The position numbers were made by a program, and so were the translations under genes. Shown in pieces: positions 25,552-34,895 of a stretch of DNA of 64,000 nucleotides; position 1 is the stretch's first letter; each line of letters begins with the position of its first letter. The DNA is from Candidatus Poseidoniaceae archaeon (GTDB lineage: Archaea > Thermoplasmatota > Poseidoniia > Poseidoniales > Poseidoniaceae). The notes below the pieces were generated by a model. That model saw only the letters and a program-made list of their open reading frames with translations. It had not been told where the DNA came from and did no database searches. The DNA lies in assembly GCA_938030705.1 (NCBI GenBank), contig CALHIR010000027.1, positions 49,956 to 113,955 of the forward strand, in the 5' to 3' direction.

Positions 25552-26752
25552 CGCCTTCTTCGGGTCGACGGACGTACATAGCAGTGGCGTTGCCACCGCC
25601 AAGACAAAGCGTGACGATACCAGAACTCGCCTTTCGCCTTCGCATGACGCCAAGCATGGTGATAAGGCAGCGCGTTCCACTCGCCCCGAGGGGATGGCCG
25701 AGACTGACGGCCCCGCCGTGGAGGTTGAAACGGTCGTCCGGTATGCCAACCTCCTGTGCAACGGCACAAGAAGCGGAAGCAAACGCCTCGTTGTGCTCGT
25801 AGATATCGACGTCCAACACGTCCAGTTCGTTGCGCTCCAGGAGCATTTGAATGGCAGGGATAGGCGCGCTCATGACACGAGCAGGCTCGACGCCAGAGGT
25901 GCAATAATCTTCGATGGTGGCCACAATTTCCCATCCTTGGGCTTTTGCAAATTCGGCTTCGGCGATGAGAACTGAACTTGCGCCGTCATTGAGGGTGCTG
26001 GCGTTGCCTGCAGTGACCGCCCCATTTTTGTCAAATACAGGGCGCAATCCTGCCAGCGACTCGGCCGTGGTTCCACCGCGTACACCCTCGTCGACGGTGA
26101 AGACGGTGGGTTCGCCCCGGCGTTGAGGCACTTCAACGTGGAAGGTCTCCCAGTCAAACCAGCCCTTTTCCCAAGCCGTAGCTGCTCGTTGTTGACTACG
26201 GGCAGCAAAGGCATCCATGGCCTCACGGGTGATGTTGCATTCCTTGGCCACCGTTTCGCCGGTGGTTCCCATGTGAACATCGTTGTAGACGTCCCACAAT
26301 CCATCGTGAATCATTGAATCAACCAGCGTTGAATTGCCCATTTTTGCACCTTTGCGTTGCCCCATCAGCAGCTGGGGAGCGTTGCTCATGCTCTCCATGC
26401 CCCCTGCAATAATGACCTTGTATTCGCCAGCACGAATGCTGTTGGCCGCCATCATGGCAGCCTTCAGAGAGGAACCGCAGACCTTGTTCACGGTAACGCA
26501 GGGTGTTGAGACCGGCAGGCCTGCGCCCAGCGCAACCTGTCGAGCAGGGTTCTGCCCTGCGCCGGCCTGCAGCACTTGTCCAAAGACAACTTCGTCCACC
26601 ATACCACTTCCAGGTTCGATGCCTGCTCTCTTGAGCAGTTCCTTCACGGACAGGACACCGAGGTCAACCGCACTCATGGAGGACAGTGCGCCCATGAACT
26701 TCCCGATGGGCGTGCGCGCAACGGCACAAATGACGGCCTGAGGTTGACTCAT
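25538..26752 (-). CDS. Thiolase (acetyl-CoA acetyltransferase)
   Basis: 404-residue thiolase. All catalytic parts are present: nucleophile C92 in VNKVCGSSLKA, NEAFA, HGGAVSLGHPLGASGTR with the activating His, and the C-terminal CLGGGNATAM with the second catalytic Cys. It could run in biosynthesis (acetoacetyl-CoA for mevalonate) or in beta-oxidation; no neighbouring fat or mevalonate gene decides. A GGAAG element precedes the ATG. Transcribed alone, convergent with the ArsC-like gene. Confidence 0.93.
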   Translation of the reverse strand: MSQPQAVICAVARTPIGKFMGALSSMSAVDLGVLSVKELLKRAGIEPGSGMVDEVVFGQVLQAGAGQNPARQVALGAGLPVSTPCVTVNKVCGSSLKAAMMAANSIRAGEYKVIIAGGMESMSNAPQLLMGQRKGAKMGNSTLVDSMIHDGLWDVYNDVHMGTTGETVAKECNITREAMDAFAARSQQRAATAWEKGWFDWETFHVEVPQRRGEPTVFTVDEGVRGGTTAESLAGLRPVFDKNGAVTAGNASTLNDGASSVLIAEAEFAKAQGWEIVATIEDYCTSGVEPARVMSAPIPAIQMLLERNELDVLDVDIYEHNEAFASASCAVAQEVGIPDDRFNLHGGAVSLGHPLGASGTRCLITMLGVMRRRKASSGIVTLCLGGGNATAMYVRRPEEGVNRS

Positions 26753-26844
26753 GATGCTTCCAAGTCAATTCACACCTTCAACCTGACCTCTTTCCATCCT
26801 TGGGCTGAGGAAGGGTTGATGAGGGCCAGGCATTGGCAGGAAAC

Positions 26845-27669
26845 ATGGGCAAATTCAAAACCGAACTGAACCTTTCTCGAGCCAATAATGAGATGCGCAC
26901 GCCAGAAGTCACTCTCAATTTCACACCCAACGCCCTTGCTTCCGTACTTTACAAGCAAGGAGACACCGTGATTTTGGCCTGCTGCACAAAAGAAGCACGC
27001 CTCCCTGGATGGTTTCCAAGAGACGCCACCAAAGGGTGGGTGCACGCAGAATACTCGCTTCTTCCCGGCTCCACCGATTCACGCTTTCGCCGAGAACGAC
27101 GCGGGGCGAAAGGACGCACACAAGAAATCGAACGACTCATCGCTCGCTCGCTTCGAGCCGCCGTGGACCTTGAAGCCCTTGGCCCCATTGCGCTGAACGT
27201 GGATTGTGATGTACTGAACGCCGACGGTGGGACGCGTTGTGCCTCCATCACGGCGGCCAACATTGCGCTCCGCTTGGCCGTTCGGCGCCTCATCGCCCAA
27301 GGCGTTTGTTTGCCGATTGACCTCCGACCTACACCCGAGCAGCGAAAGGAAGGTTGGACGCCCCCCGCGTTGGATGCACTTGAACAGGAAAACCACGAAA
27401 ACACCGTCATTCCCCACGACCTTGCGGCCGTCTCCGTCGGCCTGATCGACGGCGAAGTTTACCTCGACTTGGATTATGTGTTGGACTCCAACGCTGACGT
27501 TGACATGAACATCATCAAAACCAACGATGGAAAATACGTTGAAGTTCAGGGTACGGGTGAAGAATCCACCTTTTCGGCCGAGGAATTGTCGGCGTTGCTC
27601 GCTGGCGCAGACAAAGGCCTCGAGACGTTGTTTGCTTTCCAAAAGCAAGCCTTGGACGGAGCGGAGTGA
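26845..27669 (+). CDS. rph: Ribonuclease PH
   Basis: Phosphorolytic 3'-5' exoribonuclease that trims tRNA 3' ends. The match is to bacterial RNase PH rather than archaeal exosome Rrp41: GWVHAEYSLLPGSTDSR, KGRTQEIERLIARSLRAAVD, VDCDVLNADGGTR, AAVSVGLIDGEVYLDLDY, DVDMNIIKTNDGKYVEVQGTGEE and FAFQKQAL follow the bacterial protein block by block. The N-terminal RxDGR motif is replaced (RANNEMRTPEVTLNF). A TTG at 26833 could start translation, but ATG 26845 with AGGAA 4-5 bases upstream is better. The tRNA-Phe gene lies 84 bases downstream. Confidence 0.9.
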   Translation: MGKFKTELNLSRANNEMRTPEVTLNFTPNALASVLYKQGDTVILACCTKEARLPGWFPRDATKGWVHAEYSLLPGSTDSRFRRERRGAKGRTQEIERLIARSLRAAVDLEALGPIALNVDCDVLNADGGTRCASITAANIALRLAVRRLIAQGVCLPIDLRPTPEQRKEGWTPPALDALEQENHENTVIPHDLAAVSVGLIDGEVYLDLDYVLDSNADVDMNIIKTNDGKYVEVQGTGEESTFSAEELSALLAGADKGLETLFAFQKQALDGAE

Positions 27670-27753
27670 GTTCCGTCCCGCCGGCGGCCCCAATTTGAGC
27701 CAATCGCTCCATCGGAAGGCTTGATATGGCGAGGGCGTTGGCCAACCTTGCAC

Positions 27754-27829
27754 GGGTTAGTAGCTTAGTTGGGAGAGCGCGGCACTGAAGATGCCGAGGT
27801 CGCTGGTTCAAGTCCGGCCTAACCCACCA
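27754..27829 (+). tRNA. tRNA-Phe (GAA), CCA encoded
   Basis: 76 bases with CCA. Acceptor GGGTTAG/CTAACCC, discriminator A, genomic CCA; D-arm GCTTAGTTGGGAGAGC; anticodon stem CGGCA/TGCCG with loop CTGAAGA (anticodon GAA); T-loop GGTTCAAGTCC. No intron. Confidence 0.96.
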
Positions 27830-27952
27830 ACATCGGCTTGCGTTCCAGCGAGGCATGATGTGGATTTTGGATTCTATAGAACCGAGGTTGTGCCATCATC
27901 ACCCTTACAATTAAGGAAAAGGATTCTTGAACTTGAGGGGTCATGCCCCATC

Positions 27953-30073
27953 ATGGCGAAGGAGACCAACTCGGATTCCGGCGCCAAGGATGCTCCAGAG
28001 GAGCCAGGAAAAGCGAAGGACAAAGAGGCAAAGGAACTCCAAGAAATCCGCCAGCGACGAAGCGGCAGCGGTCGGATGTTCCTTTCCAACATTGAAGACT
28101 TTGTTTTGATGGGGGGCATTGTTTACGGCTTGTTATTTACCCTCCTTCTGTTTTCGATGTCGTCGGGCATTCTCGGCAACACGACCAGCCTCGACCATAC
28201 GGCGTCAACCACCTTCCTTGACATCGGTGACGAATGCACCGAAATCACGGATGAACCATGGCTCAACATCTTCCCAGACCCCGATCAGGAACTGTTCTCG
28301 GTGGCCGGCCACAACTTGCCCAACGGCGAAGCTTACCTCAATTACACCTTTTTCAGCGTCATGGACGAAGGAACAAAAAGCATCGTGACCGAAGAATACG
28401 GATCAAACGAGACCATCCGCACCATCAACAAAGCCGATCAGTCCTACGGAAGAGCCTACTTCAAGGCCCCCTACTCCGAACTTCCCGAAGGCCACTATGA
28501 ACTGAAATTCAGCGTCATGGTCTACGATGAACGCAACACCTCGTCGAACACAACCATGGAAATGAAATCCAAGAGCATCAAGTTTGAGCATACCCTTTCC
28601 AAAGAAACCCTCGCTTTCCTCCCTTTCGTGAATGATGACGAACATTCCGAGGTCAGAATTGAAGACGCCGGCCCTCGCTCTTGCTGGACCGTCCAAGATT
28701 TGGGCGATTGGGGCTACATTTTGATGGGCGCCGAACTGGGCGGAGGCCGGGAGACCGCCATGCTGACCGGTGGTGCAGCTGGAATCCCCGCATGGTGGAT
28801 GGCCTTCATCTCGCTCTCGCTGTCGCTGATCTCGCTGCTCATCATCTACCCCGTCATGTACAAGGTATACCATCAAGACGCTGACGACATCCTTTCACGG
28901 TCTCACATCGTTCGTTTGGTTGAGGATACCGTTAAGCAAGTCAGCGAACAACTCGGCATCGACGTTGACCACGACCTCTACAAGACCGAAGTGAGGGAAT
29001 TGTCCATTGACATCATGGTGCCCTACAAGAACACGGAGAATACGCTCTCCGATTCCAATGAAGTACGCGCTGAACTTCTCCGCGCGTTGCTGGAAGAGTT
29101 CGCCATCTTCCGAGTGTTCAAACCGGTTCAACTGAACGTCCGGGTCATTGGCGATGGTCCAATGGTTGATTTTGATTCGGGCGTTGGTGTCGGCTCCCAA
29201 GGCGAAGAAAAAGACCTCAAATCAGAACAAGAGGACTATTCGAGTTTCTTTTCCGAACTCCATTCCCTCTCTCGAATTGAAGACGATGTCCGGGACAGTT
29301 TGGACCTGTTCTTTACACGGCGCTCGGATGTGGAAATGACGGGAGCAGTGGTAACAAGCGACGACCGAGTCGTGTTCGTATCCGTCATCTTCCGGCCAAC
29401 ACAGCGCTTTGCTTGGTTGCGATTTAACAAAACCTCCACCCAAATCAAAGACGAACTCTATCGCTTCGTCCATGAACGCAATGAAGAGATTCTTGGCTCT
29501 CAGGATTTGGTGGTCAAGACCCGCAACGAAGTCTCAACGTTGGCTGACCGGTCAGGAGCTGGCCGTGTTGAGCGACGCTCCCAACAGGACGACGAACGTA
29601 TCGTAGCCGTTGCCAAACAGGACGGGTTGGGTGGCAGGGTTCTCCAAACCAAGTTCTTGGGCGACACGCTCTCAACGGTGGAATACATGGCCAATGAGAA
29701 GCGGGAAATGATCAACAAATGGGGCTTTTGGGGCCTTATTTTCTTTGTCTGGATTCCGTTCATGGCCTCCGGTGTGCTCGTGGGCGCCATGCTCGGCCTT
29801 CTTTCACGCATGCAGTTCATGCGGGTCCTGCTGGCGACCCTCATCGGCGGTTCCATCGCCTCGATCACCTGGGCCTACACCGCCGAGGGTATTGTGAAGT
29901 TCATGCATCAATACAAGCTTGAAGTCTTCATCCCGCTGGTCATCGTTGTGTTCGTTCTCATGGCCGTGCTGCACATTCGGTCAACCAAAATGCGGCGACA
30001 AACAGAACTGTTTGAGGACACCCTCCTCGACAACTTCCATGCAGACATCGTGGCCAAATACGGCGACCAGTAG
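27953..30073 (+). CDS. Large membrane protein with COG2426-like C-terminal region
   Basis: About 706 residues. A charged cytosolic N-terminus (about 40 residues), a membrane helix (FVLMGGIVYGLLFTLLLFSMSS), an extracellular beta-rich region to about residue 280, a second helix pair (WWMAFISLSLSLISLLIIYPVMY), a long soluble acidic region, then C-terminal helices NKWGFWGLIFFVWIPFMASG and MRVLLATLIGGSIASITWAY resembling the COG2426/'small multidrug export' family, and a last helix before a basic tail. No enzyme motif. The frame starts inside tRNA-Phe, so ATG 27953 is the sensible start. MogA follows 8 bases downstream. Confidence 0.75.
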   Translation: MAKETNSDSGAKDAPEEPGKAKDKEAKELQEIRQRRSGSGRMFLSNIEDFVLMGGIVYGLLFTLLLFSMSSGILGNTTSLDHTASTTFLDIGDECTEITDEPWLNIFPDPDQELFSVAGHNLPNGEAYLNYTFFSVMDEGTKSIVTEEYGSNETIRTINKADQSYGRAYFKAPYSELPEGHYELKFSVMVYDERNTSSNTTMEMKSKSIKFEHTLSKETLAFLPFVNDDEHSEVRIEDAGPRSCWTVQDLGDWGYILMGAELGGGRETAMLTGGAAGIPAWWMAFISLSLSLISLLIIYPVMYKVYHQDADDILSRSHIVRLVEDTVKQVSEQLGIDVDHDLYKTEVRELSIDIMVPYKNTENTLSDSNEVRAELLRALLEEFAIFRVFKPVQLNVRVIGDGPMVDFDSGVGVGSQGEEKDLKSEQEDYSSFFSELHSLSRIEDDVRDSLDLFFTRRSDVEMTGAVVTSDDRVVFVSVIFRPTQRFAWLRFNKTSTQIKDELYRFVHERNEEILGSQDLVVKTRNEVSTLADRSGAGRVERRSQQDDERIVAVAKQDGLGGRVLQTKFLGDTLSTVEYMANEKREMINKWGFWGLIFFVWIPFMASGVLVGAMLGLLSRMQFMRVLLATLIGGSIASITWAYTAEGIVKFMHQYKLEVFIPLVIVVFVLMAVLHIRSTKMRRQTELFEDTLLDNFHADIVAKYGDQ

Positions 30074-30081
30074 GTGAAGCC

Positions 30082-30669
30082 ATGCAGGCCACTTCGATGT
30101 TTTCGGGGACCAAAGACCACATCGGCGACCCCGTTCGGTTGGGTATCGTGACGGTCAGCGACCGTGCGAGCCGAGGCGAATATTCCGATGAAGGAGGGCC
30201 TGCAATTCTCGGGTTCTTTGAAGAGGCCATCAAGAGTCCTTGGACCGTCATGTATCGCTGCGTACCCGACGAACGCAGTGCAGTTGAAACGGCCTTGATC
30301 GAACTGGTTGACGACGAGGGATGCCATGTTGTGGTCACCACCGGCGGCACCGGACCTGCACCTCGCGACATCACGCCAGAAGCAACCGAAGCGGTCTGCG
30401 ACCGGATGATGCCGGGGTTCGGCGAACAAATGAGAAGCATCTCCCTTGCCTTTGTTCCAACCGCCATCCTCTCAAGACAGGTTGGAGGACTACGGGGCAA
30501 ATCCCTCGTGTTCAATCTACCAGGCCGACCAAAAGCCATCAGGGAGACCATCGACGAAATCTGGAAAGCCGTACCGTATTGTGTGGACTTGATGAACGGG
30601 CCCTACATGGACATGAACCAGGAAATTTGCGACGCTTTCCGACCAAAAACAGCCCGGCGCCTCCCTTGA
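30082..30669 (+). CDS. mogA: Molybdopterin adenylyltransferase, MogA/MoaB family
   Basis: 195 residues. Activates molybdopterin by adenylation before molybdate insertion. RLGIVTVSDRASRGEYSDEGGP and VVVTTGGTGPAPRDITPEAT are the two family signatures, with PGFGEQMRS and FNLPGRPKAI completing the active site. GGTGA lies before the ATG. It shares a transcript with the upstream membrane protein and possibly with dihydroorotase. The other Moco-type gene in the window is the MoeB-rhodanese fusion at 4-5 kb. Confidence 0.93.
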   Translation: MQATSMFSGTKDHIGDPVRLGIVTVSDRASRGEYSDEGGPAILGFFEEAIKSPWTVMYRCVPDERSAVETALIELVDDEGCHVVVTTGGTGPAPRDITPEATEAVCDRMMPGFGEQMRSISLAFVPTAILSRQVGGLRGKSLVFNLPGRPKAIRETIDEIWKAVPYCVDLMNGPYMDMNQEICDAFRPKTARRLP

Positions 30670-30725
30670 GAGTAACACAGCACATTCATGAGCCTCACAC
30701 CGCTGGAAGACCACAGAGGATGAGC

Positions 30726-32135
30726 ATGACTGGGAACGTCTTGATACACGGCGCAACAATGGTACTCCCGAACGAAACGGGCGTCGGTGATTTGAGAATC
30801 CGCAACGGGGTCATCGAGACCGTCGCTCTAGGCAACACCCTTGAACCTAAAGATGACGAATTATTTGTTGACGGTCGAGGGTTGCACTTGCTGCCTGGAA
30901 TCATTGACCCGCAGTGCCATTTTCGAGACCCTGGACAACCCGAAAAAGAAGACTTGGGGTCGGGTTCAGCCGCTGCAGTCAGTGGCGGGGTCACCTCGTT
31001 TTTGGACATGCCCAACAACAAACCCTCCATCACCAACATGGAAGGCATGCGAGGCAAGTTAAAAACGGCCTCGGAAAAGTGCGTGAACAACTACGGATTC
31101 TTCATCGGTGCAACGCCAGACAACGTTGCGGACCTCCAAGAAGCGGTTGGAACTCGCGAGGCTCCGCTGAGCATTCCTGGCATTTGCGGCATCAAAATCT
31201 TCATGGGTTCTTCCACCGGTACGTTGCTGGTCAACGAACGCCAAGCGCTTGAAACCATTTTCAACGGGACGGCCGGCCTCATTGCGGTCCACGCCGAAGA
31301 TGAACAGCGGATGATTGAGCGCCTTGAGAGCATCAAAGGTCGAACCGACATCGCTGCACATGCGGAATGGCGGGATGATATAACCGCTTTATTGGCAACG
31401 CAATTGGCGGTTGAACTCGCCCAAGAATCTGGCCACCGTTTGCATATTCTTCACTTGACCAGCGGCGTTGAAGCCGATTGGTTAGAAAGCATCACAGCCC
31501 TTCCATCACAATCAGGCGGAAACGAGGCCATCATCACCACCGAGACACTTCCTCAACACCTGACGTTTGACGAAACTGATGTCGCCTCTCAAGGCACTCG
31601 ATTGCAGATGAACCCTCCCATTCGGTATGCGAAGGATCGGGAAACGCTCTGGAAGCAACTCAAGCATGGCACGATTCAGTGCATCGCCACCGACCACGCA
31701 CCGCACACGCTCGAAGCCAAAGCCCTCGGTTTCCCAAACGCTCCCAGCGGCATGCCGGGGGTTGAGACGTCCTTAGCGGTCATGCTGACCCACGCCAAAG
31801 ACGGTGCTTGCAGCGTTGAAGACGTCGTGAAATGGATGTCGACCAACGTTGCCGATTGTTTCAATATGGTCGGCAAAGGAACCTTGGAAGAAGGTATGGA
31901 CGGCGATGTTGTTCTTGTTGACATGGAGAATGCCCGAGAGGTGATGGACGAGCATTCCTGGACGAGAGTGGGCTGGAATCCTTTCCGAGGCCGCTCCTTG
32001 GTGGGGTGGGCTCAAGTCACCGTCGTTGCTGGTGTGCCTGTTTTCGAGCGCACCGAAGCGACGGGGCCCAAAGGCGCCCTTTTGGTTGAACCGGGCACGG
32101 TTGGAGAACCCATCACCATGACGCCTTGGCGCTAA
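30726..32135 (+). CDS. pyrC: Dihydroorotase
   Basis: Amidohydrolase closing carbamoyl-aspartate to dihydroorotate in pyrimidine synthesis, about 469 residues. PGIIDPQCHFRDPG is the first metal motif; the usual D-x-H-x-H reads D61-P-Q63-C-H65, so one His ligand is Gln. I recall the same Gln in dihydroorotases of some Bacteroidetes, so activity is plausible. Carboxylated Lys candidate K157 (GIKIFMGSS), then AVHAEDE, LHLTSG, TTETLPQHL and ATDHAPH. Two ATGs lie 6 bases apart; AGAGG fits the second (30726). Allantoinase or hydantoinase is a less likely alternative. Confidence 0.87.
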   Translation: MTGNVLIHGATMVLPNETGVGDLRIRNGVIETVALGNTLEPKDDELFVDGRGLHLLPGIIDPQCHFRDPGQPEKEDLGSGSAAAVSGGVTSFLDMPNNKPSITNMEGMRGKLKTASEKCVNNYGFFIGATPDNVADLQEAVGTREAPLSIPGICGIKIFMGSSTGTLLVNERQALETIFNGTAGLIAVHAEDEQRMIERLESIKGRTDIAAHAEWRDDITALLATQLAVELAQESGHRLHILHLTSGVEADWLESITALPSQSGGNEAIITTETLPQHLTFDETDVASQGTRLQMNPPIRYAKDRETLWKQLKHGTIQCIATDHAPHTLEAKALGFPNAPSGMPGVETSLAVMLTHAKDGACSVEDVVKWMSTNVADCFNMVGKGTLEEGMDGDVVLVDMENAREVMDEHSWTRVGWNPFRGRSLVGWAQVTVVAGVPVFERTEATGPKGALLVEPGTVGEPITMTPWR

Positions 32136-33676
32136 CCCAGTTGGTAGAGTTCACCGTATTTTCGTTCAACATAGCGGAGGAACGGTTCAGGACTTGGGGG
32201 TGAGCCCGTTGCATCTTCGATCAGCTGAGCAGGAGAAACTTGGCTACCCCGTTGATGGATCCGTGGCCGAAGCCAATTCAGCATCGGCTCCCAGTTCCCC
32301 GAAGCGACCATCTCATCCATGTCGCCCAAGTCTGCGGCCATGGCTTCCAATAATTGGGCAGCGTACAGGTTCCCGAGGGTATAGGTTGGGAAGTAGCCAA
32401 AAGCACCCATGGACCAGTGAATGTCTTGCAAACAGCCCAAACGGTCTTCGGGAACATCAAGGCCAAACCACGCTTTGAACATGCTGTTCCAGGCGTGAGG
32501 AAGGTCGTCAACGTCCAATTCACCGTTGAACAGTTGTTTTTCAATTTCATACCGGAGCATCACGTGTAAGTTGTAAGTGACCTCATCGGCCTCAACGCGA
32601 ATGAATCCTTTTTCAACCCGGTTCGCCAATCGGTTGAGGGCGTGCTCATCCCAATCAGGAGCGTCGGGGAAATTAGCCCGGAACCATGGCAACACCACCT
32701 TCCAAAATGAAGGGGTTCGGCCAATTTGGTTTTCCCAAAACCGACTTTGGGATTCGTGGACGCCCAAGGAAACGGCCGCCCCTCTTGGCGTGAAGCGGTG
32801 CTCATGGTCAAGACCCTGTTCGTACAAGGCGTGGCCGGTTTCGTGCATGACTGCGTAGAGGCAGGAGAAAGGGTCCACTTCATCAAAACGTGTGGTGAAG
32901 CGAGTATCACCGGGCCACAGACCTGCAGAAAATGGGTGAGTGGAAGCGTCCATTCGCCCGGCTTCGAAATCAAAGCCCATGTGTTTCGAGACGGCTTCAC
33001 AGAACGCTTTCTGAGCAGCGACTGAAAACACAAGCCCCTCGGGCATGGACGGTTCTTCTACCGTGTTTTGAGCCTGTGTGATGGCCTCCAAGAGTGGAAC
33101 AAGACGTTCTCGCAGCCCAGCAAATAACGGATCGTAATCCTCCACCGTCATCCCGACTTCGTATTCATCGAGAAGCACGTCGTAAGGTGTGGACCGAATC
33201 CCGAGCAAACCGATCTTCTCTCGAGTCAGTTCGATTAAACGGCGCAAAGACGGTTTGAACGCTTCAAAATCGGAGGCTGAACGAGCCGATTGCCACGAAA
33301 CAAGGGCTTCGGAGCGGGCTTGTGCAAACGTCTCCACGAAGGATTTCGGGAGGCGTACGGCTTGGTCGTAGGTGCGACGCATTTCTCGGACATTGGCGGT
33401 TTGGTCCTCGTCCAGCGCCTGCTCTTCCAACTCACTCAACAACTCGCCCATGCGAGGGTCGGTGACTTGCTCATGGCGCTTACCGGCCAACCATGCCATC
33501 ATTTCGCCTCGTGAGGCGGCACCCTTGGCTGGCATCAGGACTTCTTGGTCCCAACCAAGGTGGCCTTGTAGGGCCCCAAGGCGATGAATGTCTTGGACAC
33601 GTTGGAGAAATTCATGATAAGGTTCCATGGCTTTCTCAAGCCGCTGTGCTTCTTCAACACTTTCATAGCGTGACAT
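32132..33676 (-). CDS. M32-family metallocarboxypeptidase (thermostable carboxypeptidase Taq type)
   Basis: 514 residues, standard length for M32. Zinc motif HETGH (H278, H282) followed by HESQSRFWENQIGR with the third ligand Glu, the family-specific GDTRFTTRFDE and the late RPRIHQRGSQVSPAQLIEDATG. Removes C-terminal residues from peptides in the cytosol; no signal peptide. The open frame runs far upstream, but GGAGGTG 6 bases before ATG 33676 fixes the start. Converges with pyrC, overlapping it by four bases, and is divergent from a second peptidase. Confidence 0.94.
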   Translation of the reverse strand: MSRYESVEEAQRLEKAMEPYHEFLQRVQDIHRLGALQGHLGWDQEVLMPAKGAASRGEMMAWLAGKRHEQVTDPRMGELLSELEEQALDEDQTANVREMRRTYDQAVRLPKSFVETFAQARSEALVSWQSARSASDFEAFKPSLRRLIELTREKIGLLGIRSTPYDVLLDEYEVGMTVEDYDPLFAGLRERLVPLLEAITQAQNTVEEPSMPEGLVFSVAAQKAFCEAVSKHMGFDFEAGRMDASTHPFSAGLWPGDTRFTTRFDEVDPFSCLYAVMHETGHALYEQGLDHEHRFTPRGAAVSLGVHESQSRFWENQIGRTPSFWKVVLPWFRANFPDAPDWDEHALNRLANRVEKGFIRVEADEVTYNLHVMLRYEIEKQLFNGELDVDDLPHAWNSMFKAWFGLDVPEDRLGCLQDIHWSMGAFGYFPTYTLGNLYAAQLLEAMAADLGDMDEMVASGNWEPMLNWLRPRIHQRGSQVSPAQLIEDATGSPPSPEPFLRYVERKYGELYQLG

Positions 33677-33742
33677 GGGAAACACCTCCAAAACATGAAA
33701 CAAAAAGCACACATTCAAGAACATTTGAAGGGTACCCCGCGC

Positions 33743-34891
33743 ATGGTCCTCCCGTTTCGCCGAAAAGGCTCGGACGAGGATGATGGCAAGGTCGTGGACC
33801 AAGACATCGAGGACATCATGAACGAAGCCGAAGGACTCGGTGAAGAATCGGGGGTAACCATCCCAGAACCGTGGACCAGCGAAAGTGAGGGCGAGGAGAT
33901 TACCGCCGCTGAAAAGATGGCCAGAAGCGCCCGTACCGTCATCGACACGTGCATGGATGTTCGTCGTGGCGAAAACATCCTCATCGTTTGCGACCCAACC
34001 ACCACCGAAATTGGACAAGCCCTGCATGACGCTGCAAGCCTTCGGTCGGACAGGGTTCTCTTGGTGGTTATGCCAAAAGGACGGCACCACGGCGATGAAC
34101 CGCCCACCCCCGTGGCCAACCTCATGAGGCAACAACAAGTGGTCATTGCACCCACCCGCTATTCACTCACCCACACAAAAGCCGTTCGCCAAGCCATCAA
34201 AGACGGCTCTCGTGTTGCCACCATGCCCGGCATGACCGTGGAGATGTTCACGGAAGGCGGAATGTCAGCGGATTTCAACATCATCAAGAAAAACATCGGA
34301 GAGATGAGTAACCTTCTCCGGCGTAAACGCATCATCAATGTCAAATCGGAAACGGGCACGAACGTCACCTTCGAAGTGAACTGGCGAGAATGGAAACTGG
34401 ACGACAACGGGATTTGCAACCGACCCCGCATGCTGACCAACCTTCCAGCCGGGAAGATTTTCACCCTCCCCCGGGAAGGAACGATGAACGGCACCATCGT
34501 GATCGACGGTTCCTGGGATTCCGATCTTGTTGACGAACCGGTCGTTCTGCAAATTGAAAATGGACTCGTTGTCGATGTTAAAGGCGGTACAGCTGCAGCC
34601 CAAATCCGACAAACGTTCGGTGAAGCGGCCCGGCGCTTGAAAAGCAAGGACCAAGAAAACGTGTGGACCATCGCTGAATTTGGCTTTGGAATGAATCCAA
34701 ATGCGCGCGTGACAGGGAACGTTCTCGAGGATGAAAAGCGGATGGGCACGGCCTATTTCTCGATTGGCGACAACACGACCTTGGGTGGAACGGCGGCGGT
34801 TGGCATCCAAATCTCAGGCGTGCTTGAACATCCAAGTATTTGGATGGACGAAACATTGCTCTTTGAAGAAGGGAAATTCGTCGCCCACTGA
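33743..34891 (+). CDS. M29-type aminopeptidase-like protein (COG2309)
   Basis: About 382 residues related to aminopeptidase T/AmpS. Recognisable are the N-terminal Rossmann-like part (CMDVRRGENILIVCDPTTTEIGQAL), VKSETGTNVTFEVN, the beta segment LPAGKIFTLPREGTMNGTIVIDGSW and the C-terminal metal-binding block AEFGFGMNPNARVTGNVLEDEKRMGT...GDNTTLGG, whose Glu/His/Tyr set is only partly kept. ATG 33695 is also in frame but would leave only 18 bases between two divergent starts, so 33743 is preferred. With the M32 peptidase it forms a divergent peptidase pair. Confidence 0.78.
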   Translation: MVLPFRRKGSDEDDGKVVDQDIEDIMNEAEGLGEESGVTIPEPWTSESEGEEITAAEKMARSARTVIDTCMDVRRGENILIVCDPTTTEIGQALHDAASLRSDRVLLVVMPKGRHHGDEPPTPVANLMRQQQVVIAPTRYSLTHTKAVRQAIKDGSRVATMPGMTVEMFTEGGMSADFNIIKKNIGEMSNLLRRKRIINVKSETGTNVTFEVNWREWKLDDNGICNRPRMLTNLPAGKIFTLPREGTMNGTIVIDGSWDSDLVDEPVVLQIENGLVVDVKGGTAAAQIRQTFGEAARRLKSKDQENVWTIAEFGFGMNPNARVTGNVLEDEKRMGTAYFSIGDNTTLGGTAAVGIQISGVLEHPSIWMDETLLFEEGKFVAH

Positions 34892-34895
34892 GCCC

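Noticed and set aside
26845..27669. Annotation as exosome subunit Rrp41 or Rrp42
   Set aside because: Motif blocks and the C-terminal ending follow bacterial RNase PH more closely.
33695..33742. N-terminal extension of the M29-type peptidase from ATG 33695
   Set aside because: It would leave only 18 bases between two divergent start codons and adds a non-conserved-looking basic stretch; kept only as an alternative.
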